The position numbers and the translations under genes are program-made. Below the pieces are notes generated by a model that did not search any database, had not been told where the DNA came from, and was given only the letters and a program-made list of their open reading frames with translations. Positions 55,882 to 64,000 of a stretch of 64,000 bases of DNA are shown in pieces. The stretch is from Alphaproteobacteria bacterium (GTDB lineage Bacteria; Pseudomonadota; Alphaproteobacteria; UBA6615): the NCBI GenBank assembly GCA_021774575.1, contig JAJFIX010000026.1, positions 27,985-91,984 on the forward strand, in the 5' to 3' direction. Within the stretch, counting starts at the first letter, position 1, and every line of letters starts with the position of its first letter.

Positions 55882-56898
55882 TTACCAATGCGCCAGCTTT
55901 TGGCCGGCCACTGGACTCTTGAAAAAAGGAATGCGGGTACCGCGTAAACTACCGATATAGGCGGTCATCAAATCAGGACCGCCAAACGTAATGCTGGCCA
56001 TCCACGGCGCAATGGTACCCTGCGCCGCCAGCATATGCGCCGGGGTCGCAGCATCAGCCTGAAAGGCCAATTCCAATGCGGCTGTTGCCGCATCGTCGCC
56101 ATCGTCGAGCAGCACTCGGTAATCCCCGTCCGGTGTTATCGCGAAAATAACGTCGGCCATCACCAGTGTTCCCCAGAGATTTCCATAGGCATCAAAACAT
56201 ATGCCATCGGGAAACCCGCCATTGCCCAGTTTCGACGGCCCAAAGACTTCTCGGCCACTTAAACTGCCATCGGCACCAACCCGCATCCGGGAAATGCACT
56301 GGCCGCAGGTTTCGACAATATAAAGCCATTCTTGGGCGTCATCGAGGCGTACTTCATTGGTAAAGGCGAGCCCATCAGCGACAATGCGCGGGCCATTTTC
56401 GTCGATCAGCACAATATAGCCATCGGCGATTTTTGGGCTCATCGCCTCCATCCAATTGACGATCCGCGTTGAAACAGTCAGCCAAATTCTGTCCTGACGA
56501 TCCCGTAGTACAAAGTTGACCTTGCCGATAGGCTGGCCGTCAATTGCATCGAGAACGAGTTCGCTCTTGCCGTTGCGGCTCATTCGCTCCAGGCAGTCCG
56601 TACCAAAATTGGAGATCAGGATATTGCCGTCTTTATCAAATGCCAGCCCGTTTGGCAGGGTCCCCGTGGTATAGCGGAGCTCTTCGTCTTGGGCGCCGGC
56701 AAAGGCGCGACGCCGACGCTGATTGACAATATGCTGGCCCCCATCTGGCTCGATACGAACGACGCCACCGCGCGCATCCGCCGACCATAATGTCCCATCG
56801 CGTTCGGCCAGAATACATTCGGGCCGCTGCAAATCCCGGCCGATATATTCGAGCGCCGTCGGGTCAATTTCGAAACCGTCTATTGGATTAGTCGTCAA
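55882..56898 (-). CDS. SMP-30/gluconolactonase-like beta-propeller
   Basis: A 338-residue six-bladed propeller of the SMP-30/LRE family. It has PECILAERDGTLWSADARGG at its start, LPNGLAFDKDGNILISNFGT mid-way and GFPDGICFDAYGNLWGTLV near residue 230, with metal ligands Glu, Asn and Asp as expected. It hydrolyses a lactone or related ester, identity unknown. It is 12 bases downstream of the BKACE gene on the same strand. Confidence 0.87.
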   Translation of the reverse strand: MTTNPIDGFEIDPTALEYIGRDLQRPECILAERDGTLWSADARGGVVRIEPDGGQHIVNQRRRRAFAGAQDEELRYTTGTLPNGLAFDKDGNILISNFGTDCLERMSRNGKSELVLDAIDGQPIGKVNFVLRDRQDRIWLTVSTRIVNWMEAMSPKIADGYIVLIDENGPRIVADGLAFTNEVRLDDAQEWLYIVETCGQCISRMRVGADGSLSGREVFGPSKLGNGGFPDGICFDAYGNLWGTLVMADVIFAITPDGDYRVLLDDGDDAATAALELAFQADAATPAHMLAAQGTIAPWMASITFGGPDLMTAYIGSLRGTRIPFFKSPVAGQKLAHW

Positions 56899-56910
56899 CG
56901 GCCCTCACCC

Positions 56911-57849
56911 CTAAAACGCCACCATATCGCCACCCTTCAAATCAAGAATTTCCCGGGCCTCGTCTGGTGTAGCGATCTCCAGCGAAAGCTCTTCACATAT
57001 GCGTCGTATTTTTGCGACTTGCTCCGCATTGTTTTTTGCCATTTTACCCTTGCCGATATAGAGACTGTCTTCAAGGCCAACCCGGACATTGCCCCCCAGC
57101 ATGGCGGCATGGGTTGTAAACGCCATTTGATGCCGACCGGCGGCCAGCACCGACCAAACATAGTCATCGCCGAATAATCGGTCGGCGGTGCGGCGCATAA
57201 ACAGCAAATTATCGGGCTCGGCGCCGATGCCGCCTAGAATGCCAAAGATCGACTGAATGAAGAATGGCGGTTCGACCAGCCCCCGGTCGGCCATATGGGC
57301 CAAATTATATAAATGGCCAATGTCATAACATTCGAACTCAAATTTAGTGCCACAGCCTCGATAGAGCCGTTCCAACAGCCGCTCGATATCCTTGAATGTG
57401 TTACGGAAGATAAAATCGTCGGTGCCGCGCAAATAGGGTTCTTCCCAATCGAATTTCCAATCGCTAAACCGGTCGGCGGCCTGATAAATGCCGAAATTCA
57501 TCGATCCCATATTGCACGATGCCATTTCCGGTTCGACTCGGAGGGCCGCCGCCATGCGCTCGTCCGCCGTCATGCCAAGCCCGCCCCCGGTGGTGATATT
57601 CACCACGGCATCGCACGACTGCTTGATGCGGGGTAAAAACTCCATAAACACGTCTGGATCGGGCGTTGGGGCACCGGTTTGCGGGTCCCGGGCATGCAAA
57701 TGCAAAATAGCGGCCCCGGCCTCTGCTGCGGCGATGCCTTGTTCGGCAATCTCATCCGGGGTGATTGGCAGCGCGTCCGACATCGTCGGCGTATGGATTG
57801 CCCCCGTCACCGCGCAGCTAATAATGACTTTACTGGATTTCTTCGCCAT
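56911..57849 (-). CDS. BKACE family beta-keto acid cleavage enzyme
   Basis: A Zn-dependent enzyme of 312 residues that condenses a beta-keto acid with acetyl-CoA, giving acetoacetate and a new CoA ester; the founder is Kce of lysine fermentation. It has IISCAVTGAIHTP, the zinc motif AILHLHARDPQTG near residue 50 and NVRVGLEDSLY near 255. AGGGA precedes the ATG. With the propeller gene it forms a small operon; the natural beta-keto acid is not known. Confidence 0.93.
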   Translation of the reverse strand: MAKKSSKVIISCAVTGAIHTPTMSDALPITPDEIAEQGIAAAEAGAAILHLHARDPQTGAPTPDPDVFMEFLPRIKQSCDAVVNITTGGGLGMTADERMAAALRVEPEMASCNMGSMNFGIYQAADRFSDWKFDWEEPYLRGTDDFIFRNTFKDIERLLERLYRGCGTKFEFECYDIGHLYNLAHMADRGLVEPPFFIQSIFGILGGIGAEPDNLLFMRRTADRLFGDDYVWSVLAAGRHQMAFTTHAAMLGGNVRVGLEDSLYIGKGKMAKNNAEQVAKIRRICEELSLEIATPDEAREILDLKGGDMVAF

Positions 57850-58064
57850 TCGCCGTTCCCTTTGAATTTTTCAGGCCCGCAGATCGGCCCACAGATCAAT
57901 TGCGTCGATCTTGCCCGTATCGTCCTGCGGCGTAAAGCTCCCAGATCCACGCTCATGTGAATTGACGACGCAGCGACCAGCCAGCGATACTGGATGCGGT
58001 CTCAAGATTAAATTTTCACCTGTGGCTTTGGCTGTTTTGGCCGGTGCCCAGCTTCGGAGCCGAC

Positions 58065-59336
58065 ATGGCGGACGGAAAATCGGGAAAAAAGGGTCTTATC
58101 CTTGGCGTGGCTGCGGTTCTTGCAGTGGCAGTTGGGTTTTACCTGACTCAAAACGACGAACCTGCCCAAAGCAACAATGCTGAAACCAGTGCTGAAACCA
58201 GTGCTGAAACCAGTGCCGAAACCAGTGCCGAAACCAGTGCGGAAGTCCCCGTTACCGCGGTGGAAACGTCACCCCAGGCACCGGTCGAGACTTCCAATGT
58301 CGTCTCTCAAACCACTGTCTCGACACAAGCCATAATTCTGACCGGCCATGAACAGCCGGTGATCCACGGCGCATATAGCCGCGACGGCACCCGCATTGTC
58401 ACCACAAGTTTCGATAAAACCGCGCGGATCTGGGATGCGGCAACAGGTGACGAAATCGCCGTTCTTGCCGGGCATGATAAAACCGTCACCTGGGCCGCCT
58501 TCAGCCCCGACGGCGCGCGCATTGCGACCTCGTCAGATGATATGACGATACGCATGTGGGACGCCGCGACCGGCGCCGAAATTTATGTCATCGACGAACA
58601 TGAGGCCCCGGTGCGCAACGTTGGGTTCAGCCCTGACGGCACGCGACTAATCAGCGCCGCCGAAGATGTCACGGCCCGCATTTGGGATGCCGAGACGGGC
58701 GAAAATCTATTAGTGCTGGCCGGCCATGCGGCAACCGTCAATCGGGCCGCATTCAGTTTCGACGGCACCTATGCCGTCACCGCTTCGATGGATATGTCCG
58801 GGCGCCTGTGGAACACCCAAACCGGCGAGGCGGAAGCGGTATTCGGCGGTCACGGCAGTTCGGTCTGGTCGGCCTCATTTAATACCGATGCCAGCCGCGT
58901 GCTCACGGTTTCAGACGGCGGACCAGCCATTTTGTGGAACCTGGAAACCGGCGAGGCCATGGCCGCACTTGAAGGCCATGTCGAAGCCGAAACCATTCGC
59001 GAAGCCAGTTTCAGCCCCGACGGAGCACGGGTGGCAACAGCATCCTCCGACGGCACCTCTCGGATATTCGACGGTCATACCGGCGCCTTTCAAGTGGCGC
59101 TTGTCGGCCATGAAAGAATGGTACGATCGGCCATCTTCAGCCCGGATAGCAGCACAATCGTTACCGCATCATTCGACAAGACAGTCCGGCTATGGAATGC
59201 CGACAGCGGCGAAAACATAACCCGCTTTGAAGGTCACACTGCGCCGGTATTTTTTGCCCGTTTCAGCCCCGATGGCAGCACAATATTGTCCTATTCCCTG
59301 GATAATACGGCGCGCATCTGGTCGGTCGGACAATGA
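58065..59336 (+). CDS. Membrane-anchored WD40 repeat protein
   Basis: A 423-residue protein: an N-terminal transmembrane anchor (about 10-27), a linker that repeats ETSA (about 38-60), and eight WD40 blades filling the rest. Typical blade motifs are FSPDGARIATSS followed by IRMWDAATG. It starts at 58065 after GGAG. Such proteins are scaffolds, and no partner is evident. The propeller is probably periplasmic. Confidence 0.88.
   Translation: MADGKSGKKGLILGVAAVLAVAVGFYLTQNDEPAQSNNAETSAETSAETSAETSAETSAEVPVTAVETSPQAPVETSNVVSQTTVSTQAIILTGHEQPVIHGAYSRDGTRIVTTSFDKTARIWDAATGDEIAVLAGHDKTVTWAAFSPDGARIATSSDDMTIRMWDAATGAEIYVIDEHEAPVRNVGFSPDGTRLISAAEDVTARIWDAETGENLLVLAGHAATVNRAAFSFDGTYAVTASMDMSGRLWNTQTGEAEAVFGGHGSSVWSASFNTDASRVLTVSDGGPAILWNLETGEAMAALEGHVEAETIREASFSPDGARVATASSDGTSRIFDGHTGAFQVALVGHERMVRSAIFSPDSSTIVTASFDKTVRLWNADSGENITRFEGHTAPVFFARFSPDGSTILSYSLDNTARIWSVGQ
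58179..58238. repeat. Five tandem 12-base repeats in WD40 linker
   Basis: The unit GCTGAAACCAGT occurs at 58179, 58191, 58203, 58215 and 58227, with only T-to-C changes at the third base. It is in frame and encodes (AETS)n. The copy number is likely to vary between strains. Confidence 0.92.
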
Positions 59337-59343
59337 AGCCGGT

Positions 59344-59850
59344 CTATCGCCCAGCCCGATAGGCCTCGACACCAACCTTGCCTTCGTCGGTTTCGGCGTT
59401 CCACTGGTTTTCATGTGCTTTGTGCTTGCCGGCATCCCACTGATGCTCGGTGCCCTCCCCCATGAAGACGACAAATACTTCACACCCGTCGGGATATTCA
59501 TAAGGGCCATGCAATTTGTCCCAGCCGAAAACATAATCGCCAGGGCGTAAATCTTTGCCGCCAACGCACATGCGGCCTTTCAAAACAACAATTGAATGCC
59601 AGCTTTTATGGGCGTGCTCCGGCTCGACATAACCGGGGGGAAATTTTACCTTCATATCGACCCGGCCCATTTCCGCGTCGTTATTGAGAACTTTTACCTT
59701 CACGCCCTTGGGCAAGGTCAGCAGGTCATTATCCTCGCCGTTCTCCCATTCGACCTCATGGTCGTGAAGCGCAACAAATTCATGCGCGAACTGATCTTCT
59801 GCCATCTGTTTTTCAACCTTATCCAAAGTGATCCTTTCCATACGGCTCAT
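59344..59850 (-). CDS. Cupin domain protein
   Basis: A 168-residue protein with one cupin barrel. Motif 1 is PEHAHKSWHSIVVLKGRMCV and motif 2 is PGDYVFGWDKLHGPYEYPDG. The metal ligands are His, His, probably Glu or Trp-adjacent residues, and the second-motif His. Its function may be enzymatic or sensory. It is convergent with the WD40 gene, 7 bases apart. Confidence 0.85.
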   Translation of the reverse strand: MSRMERITLDKVEKQMAEDQFAHEFVALHDHEVEWENGEDNDLLTLPKGVKVKVLNNDAEMGRVDMKVKFPPGYVEPEHAHKSWHSIVVLKGRMCVGGKDLRPGDYVFGWDKLHGPYEYPDGCEVFVVFMGEGTEHQWDAGKHKAHENQWNAETDEGKVGVEAYRAGR

Positions 59851-60372
59851 TTACAGAAAAACCCCCAATATGGCAGAGTTCCTAGCGCCGATAAGGTTCC
59901 TCTTTCACCACATATCAGTCCATGTGCACAAGTTTTTACGATTTTTCGCACAGCAGCTCCGAAACGGCAGAATTACCGACAAATATTATTGGTTGAAACA
60001 TTCAATCGGCGGTGAAGAAGCCTATTAGGCATTGATATTGTTATATTTTATACAAAAATGACATCGGTGATAAGGTTGTTTTGCTGGGCCAAAATTCTAA
60101 TGTAGCTATAATTTCTTGTCTAAGATTCTGTGTAAAAGTTGTGTAGTAAATTAGTAAACCCGAGGACCAGTGCCGCTCGATATCAAACTAATTTGCTAAG
60201 GCAAAATGATTTCGTTAGTCCCTGCTGGCGCAAACTGGAAATAGCTTTCCCGTCGGGTTTAAGTACCCACCCAACCAGCCGCAGATAATCGCATATTTGC
60301 GTACCGCCACTCTGTTCATTGCGGATAGCACAAAAACGCGACGGCGTAGAGTGTCAGCTGCGAACCATTTGC
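59851..60372. other. Intergenic region, no gene seen
   Basis: About 520 AT-rich bases upstream of the cupin gene and downstream of the glycosyltransferase fusion. Short open frames here have no ribosome site and no protein-like composition. It probably contains the cupin promoter; I could not fix its position. Confidence 0.6.
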
Positions 60373-63150
60373 CTAACGACCTATCGGGCGCCAGTGCTCC
60401 ATAAACCAAACGATTTTTTCAACCAGCCGCGTATTCTCCTTGCCTGTCCAGACAATGCTCGTACACAAGTCAACTCGTTCGAGGATTTCTACGAGTTCGA
60501 GATCAACTGGCCTGCCACCATTTGCGCAATATTCTTCAATCAATCTCAACAATCCAGGCTCGCCCATTGTCATGCGAATTTTCTTAAAGTCCCAGTGGTA
60601 GTCGCCGAACCAGGAGTGAGAAAAATCGAGTAGTCCGGTAATGCTGCCGCTTTTCGGGTCAATCAAAATGTTGGACGGAACAAAATCCATGTGGAGGAGC
60701 ACTTTAGAAGTCAGACGCCCGAAAAACTCCGCCCCGCGCTCAAATGTTTCCTTCACAAAGGCATGAGCGACACCGCTCGGATCAATTTTTTTAACCCGAT
60801 AGAGCCGCTTCATTATTCGATGCTCAATCAAATCCGCCCCATAGCGCTCATCGACACCGAGAATGCTACTCTTTTCGACGCCGTGCAATATACTGAGGAC
60901 ACGGCCTGCGTCTTTCAAGAACCTCCCTTCGACATCTGCGTTCCAGTCGGGCCTGGATTGCTGCACCAAGCTAGCCGCTGTTCCATCAATTTTTGTGTAG
61001 CACACAAACACAGGGTCGTCGCCGGTCGCCAGCGGCAGCGGCGTCTGAACACCCAATTTACCGTCCAATTGATTAAGCAAAAGCCGCTCGCGCTGAAACA
61101 TTTGCGCTTGCCCATCGCCGATCGCAAACTTGTAGACGGTATTTCCTGAGGAAAAAACGAGGTTCACAGATTTTTGCTTGAAAGACGATATACCTTCCTT
61201 CTTCAGGTCAGGAAGGATGGCCAGCGCGGCATCAAGGTCGGGGCTGTCAAGCCACCTTCTGGCGGAGCTATTTCCTTTCACACTTTTCAATACCGACAGA
61301 TCGGGTTTCGCTACGCGAATCTCCGGGAGAGCTGCGCGAGCCAAATCCGGAGAGGCCATTTTTTCCGAGGTCGTATCCGAGATTGTGTCGTCTTTGGCCA
61401 AAGAAACGGAGTCAAAGGTATCGGGATTTAGGGTGTTAGAGGGAGAGTCCAGCTCACGCGCTGCGCCCAAACGGTAATGCCGCAGCTTATCGACGGATGC
61501 GACTAGATTGTCCCGGCCAAAAAAGAAGCTCGAGTAAATACTTTCAATAACGCGATCTGTGTCATCGACGCAGATATCGACCGCACGGTGACGGTTAGCA
61601 ATTTCGTAGGCGGAAAAAATGCTTTCCATACGGCCAGGCGAAGTCCGGGAATATCCAGCCGGTCCCTTAACCAGAATAATATCCCACGCCACGTCACGCA
61701 TGCTTTCAGGCAAATGGTTTTTGAATGGATTGCCGCCAGACGAATAGTTCGCCAGTAAATTCTGCCAGTCCCCCACCGTTGTCGCATAGTCAACTCGAAA
61801 GACATCATCCCTAAGGTCACTGTCTTTACTATCACTCGCGGTTTCGTCGGTGAGTATAACCACCCGGCCGCCAGCATTGAGATCCATCCAGATATCGTGA
61901 TCCACGGTAGGGCCGAAAATCAGCATCTGACAAGGCGCCGCCGTTGCAACCATTTCGGCAACATGCTTGTGGCTAGCATCTGACATACTGGTTTTCTTAC
62001 TACTACCGAGGTCAGCAGTTTTGTTTCCAATTGAGCCCCGCCCGGATTTCTGCGTGGCCGGGTCCGGTTTCTTTTCCTTGGAGTGATCCGGGTCATTCCC
62101 GGTCCCGGGTATAACCTGGTCGGCAATTCCCATTCCGTCGGGACGAGCATGGTCGCCAAACCTGCCTTTACGCGCATTCACCGTGAAGGTCCGTGCGCGA
62201 AAATTGACGCCGGAAAAAGCTTCATAGTCTTTTAGTGTACGCTCTGTCCCCAAGGGATATTTATCGAGATCTTTAATCAACTCCGGATCCGAAATTACTT
62301 CCATTCCCAGCAGGTGCCGCACCCGGGCCATAGCTCCGGTATGCATTTTCTTCCAATTTCGATTATCGCTCCAATGCTTGGCACGTTTCCTTTCTCCCGG
62401 GGCCGGCGTACCCGCATAATCGTGATAAATCAGAATTTCATTCGGACAAAACAGATCCCAACCATGCGTCCATAATCGTACGGACATAGAAATTTCCTCA
62501 CCAAAATAGAGATTTGGATCATAGGGCACTTCCGTGATGGTTCGCGTCGATCCAAATAGAAATCCTCCAGCCGCAAACGCATTTGGGACAGGAGGCTCGT
62601 TTCCCAAATCCATGCTGCGTCGTGCGCCAATGAATTTCAGAATTCCGTAATCGTTGAATCTTCGCGCCTGCATACCAATGATTGCATCCCTATCCAAGTC
62701 GCGCGGTCTACGAAAACCCAGTGGATAGATGGATAGCAGCGGTTTCGACGACGGACACTGATCTAAGCAGGCAAACATTTTCGTATCCCAATCCTGCACA
62801 AAGCGCATGTGGGCATCTATCTGTAATCTGTATTCTTCGCCACGCCACAGCTTGTCGGTCTCGTGCCGCGCCCATTGGACGCCCTTGCTCTTTTCTGCAT
62901 GAAATTCGACTGTGCGCACTTGTTCCGGCGGAAAAGTGATTTTGAAACAATCATCATCTTCTTCCGGAACAAATTGCCAGCAAATCCCGACGCTAATACG
63001 ATCAGGGTAACGCGCCATATCGAACAGCTCCCGCACCGTATTTTGGCAATCGGGCTCGCGGTAGGCAGCAATTTCAACGAAAATTCGATCGTCTCGGTGA
63101 GGATCCACGCCAGTTGCATCACCGGCGACATTTATGCTTTCGGCAGTCAT
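60373..63150 (-). CDS. Trifunctional fusion: GlcNAc-transferase-like, GXM-like and APH kinase-like
   Basis: A 925-residue soluble protein; AGGAAA precedes the ATG. Residues about 18-340 match the Skp1-type GlcNAc transferase family (PF11397): RIFVEIAAYREPDCQNTV, the nucleotide-sugar site EYRLQIDAHMRF, and AGGFLFGS. A charged low-complexity linker follows. Residues about 405-555 resemble DUF579/GXM (LIFGPTVDHDIWMDLNAGGR, WDIILVKGPAGY, SPGRMESIFSAYEIANRH), a family that O-methylates glucuronic acid in plant xylan. Residues about 640-920 are an APH/choline-kinase-like fold: TVYKFAIGDGQ, catalytic HMDFVPSNILID near 817 and metal Asp in LLDFSHSWFGDYH. I know no characterised protein with this order. 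It probably builds and phosphorylates a surface or protein glycan. Confidence 0.85.
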   Translation of the reverse strand: MTAESINVAGDATGVDPHRDDRIFVEIAAYREPDCQNTVRELFDMARYPDRISVGICWQFVPEEDDDCFKITFPPEQVRTVEFHAEKSKGVQWARHETDKLWRGEEYRLQIDAHMRFVQDWDTKMFACLDQCPSSKPLLSIYPLGFRRPRDLDRDAIIGMQARRFNDYGILKFIGARRSMDLGNEPPVPNAFAAGGFLFGSTRTITEVPYDPNLYFGEEISMSVRLWTHGWDLFCPNEILIYHDYAGTPAPGERKRAKHWSDNRNWKKMHTGAMARVRHLLGMEVISDPELIKDLDKYPLGTERTLKDYEAFSGVNFRARTFTVNARKGRFGDHARPDGMGIADQVIPGTGNDPDHSKEKKPDPATQKSGRGSIGNKTADLGSSKKTSMSDASHKHVAEMVATAAPCQMLIFGPTVDHDIWMDLNAGGRVVILTDETASDSKDSDLRDDVFRVDYATTVGDWQNLLANYSSGGNPFKNHLPESMRDVAWDIILVKGPAGYSRTSPGRMESIFSAYEIANRHRAVDICVDDTDRVIESIYSSFFFGRDNLVASVDKLRHYRLGAARELDSPSNTLNPDTFDSVSLAKDDTISDTTSEKMASPDLARAALPEIRVAKPDLSVLKSVKGNSSARRWLDSPDLDAALAILPDLKKEGISSFKQKSVNLVFSSGNTVYKFAIGDGQAQMFQRERLLLNQLDGKLGVQTPLPLATGDDPVFVCYTKIDGTAASLVQQSRPDWNADVEGRFLKDAGRVLSILHGVEKSSILGVDERYGADLIEHRIMKRLYRVKKIDPSGVAHAFVKETFERGAEFFGRLTSKVLLHMDFVPSNILIDPKSGSITGLLDFSHSWFGDYHWDFKKIRMTMGEPGLLRLIEEYCANGGRPVDLELVEILERVDLCTSIVWTGKENTRLVEKIVWFMEHWRPIGR

Positions 63151-63497
63151 TCGCTATTTCCTGATGGTTAAAAACGAACAAACGAACAAAAATGTCGATC
63201 AGTCAGCGCACGTCGACTAGATGCGCATCCGATGAGAATAATCGCCGGCAGCGGGTCGTGGCAAGACCGCGCGGTCGGTATGTTAGGAAAACGGGAATTG
63301 AGGAATTTGGACCGCATTCGACCCACAACTGATGCGGTAGGGACAATGGATTAGGCGACCGGACGGGAGGCATCGGCCCCGAGATGACGAAGGCGACAAA
63401 ACCCATAGTCGGGACGTTATCGGCAAGGATCAAACAGTCCGAGTGCGAATAACAGCCGATTCATCGAGATCGTCTGAACCCTCTGCCGCGGCCCAAA
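63151..63497. other. Intergenic region, no gene seen
   Basis: About 350 bases between the fusion gene and the repeat protein. Short frames exist on both strands without supporting signals. No terminator hairpin was found. Confidence 0.55.
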
Positions 63498-64000
63498 TTA
63501 GCCATCCTCATCTATGCAACGATCATCTTGCGTATCTTCGAGGAACGAATTGGCGCACTGAATACCTTCCGCAACTTCGTCGTCATCGCCCTCGGTTCCC
63601 TCGCCAGGGCCCGGCCCACCTGCCGGAATCAAACCTTCCGAGCTGAACTCGACCTCAACACTTGGGGCCAGTCCTTGTGGGTTCAAACCAACATCCTGAA
63701 GGAAGCCCTGCGTATCTCGAGGCTCAAAATGGAGGTCGTTTTCAATCGCCCCCTCGGCGACCGACAATATCGGCCGTTTGATCGGTTCGAAGTCGGTACC
63801 AGCAAAGAAGAATTCAAATTGATCGAAGAAATTGTTGCTTGGCGTAGACGACGGAGTGCCCGAAGGCGTCACTGTCGGCGTGACCGTTGGTGTCACTGTC
63901 GGCGTAACCGTTGGTGTCACTGTCGGCGTAACCGTTGGTGTCACTGTCGGCGTAACCGTTGGTGTCACTGTCGGCGTAACCGTTGGTGTCACTGTCGGCG
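63498..64000 (-). CDS. Partial (TPTV)n repeat protein, N-terminus beyond window
   Basis: The C-terminal part of a protein whose frame stays open to the window edge. It starts with at least ten (TPTV) units, then GTPSSTPSNNFFDQFEFFF and about 110 acidic residues (GEGTEGDDDEVAEG) ending in CIDEDG. A GTG inside the repeat could be mistaken for the start. The Thr/Pro spacer is typical of surface or secreted proteins, where it acts as a stalk. Function unknown. Confidence 0.75.
   Translation of the reverse strand, partial: PTVTPTVTPTVTPTVTPTVTPTVTPTVTPTVTPTVTPTVTPTVTPSGTPSSTPSNNFFDQFEFFFAGTDFEPIKRPILSVAEGAIENDLHFEPRDTQGFLQDVGLNPQGLAPSVEVEFSSEGLIPAGGPGPGEGTEGDDDEVAEGIQCANSFLEDTQDDRCIDEDG
63865..64000. 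repeat. 24-base tandem repeat coding for (TPTV)2
   Basis: Five full units at 63865, 63889, 63913, 63937 and 63961 and a sixth cut by the window end. Units 2-5 are identical and the first differs at two bases. Near-identity shows recent expansion. Confidence 0.95.

Noticed and set aside
63203..63433. Open frame on the minus strand between the fusion gene and the repeat protein
   Set aside because: No ribosome site, no recognisable domain and atypical composition.
63865..64000. Short regular repeats that could suggest a CRISPR array
   Set aside because: The units abut with no unique spacers and are in frame, encoding (TPTV)n.

Overview
The window looks like chromosomal DNA of an alphaproteobacterium. 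The evidence is the order tsaD (divergent) / hemC-hemD-mitofilin-hemY at the left end, a Mic60/mitofilin homologue, the thioredoxin/LON-domain/Trm112 block, and TRAP transporters beside catabolic genes. Base composition is moderately GC-rich. No insertion sequence, phage gene, CRISPR array, rRNA or classical transcription regulator was recognised. Genus and species cannot be read from the sequence.

Layout. 1-6.5 kb: tsaD, heme synthesis (hemC, hemD), a mitofilin with an unusual N-terminal helix-turn-helix, the HemY-N protein, and tRNA-Thr(CGT). 6.6-10.3 kb: an HNH-like orphan, a histidine phosphatase, a SulP anion transporter and a small membrane protein. 10.4-15.8 kb: a complete TRAP transporter (DctP-DctQ-DctM type), a ROK sugar kinase and an FAD oxidoreductase, closed by a terminator. 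16-24.2 kb: a HerA-like ATPase, two secreted proteins with PA14-like parts, the block Trm112/LON-domain/thioredoxin-TPR/ProX on the minus strand, tRNA-Gly(GCC), and an AT-rich stretch with two perfect DnaA boxes.

24.2-35 kb is a catabolic island. A second TRAP transporter, clearly paralogous to the first, is flanked by two LinB/DhaA-type haloalkane dehalogenases. It is followed by a NodB-fold deacetylase-like protein, a VOC protein, a 2-oxoglutarate/Fe(II) or isopenicillin-N-synthase-like oxygenase, a cyclase-family hydrolase and a histidinol-dehydrogenase-like enzyme. Import, dehalogenation or hydrolysis, oxidation and ring or amide hydrolysis of an unknown organic compound is the natural reading, but the substrate is not known.

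36.1-51.5 kb is the most striking region. It starts with a 2660-residue polyketide synthase of domain order KS-AT-DH-ER-KR-ACP-condensation. Next come an MMPL/RND exporter, a LolA-like periplasmic lipid carrier, an Sfp-type phosphopantetheinyl transferase, an outer-membrane barrel, a sterol-desaturase-type hydroxylase and an MprF-type aminoacyl transferase domain. All are on one strand and closely packed. Together they look like a self-contained system that builds a polyketide lipid, activates its own synthase, modifies the product and carries it to the cell surface. It is a Gram-negative analogue of the mycobacterial Mas/PapA5/MmpL7/LppX set.

51.5-59.9 kb holds metabolic genes: a three-subunit molybdenum hydroxylase (xanthine/CO dehydrogenase family), OsmC, SMP-30 lactonase, BKACE, a WD40 protein and a cupin. 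60.4-63.2 kb encodes a 925-residue fusion of a Skp1-GlcNAc-transferase-like domain, a DUF579/GXM-like domain and an APH-fold kinase. The right edge cuts a protein with a (TPTV)n repeat.
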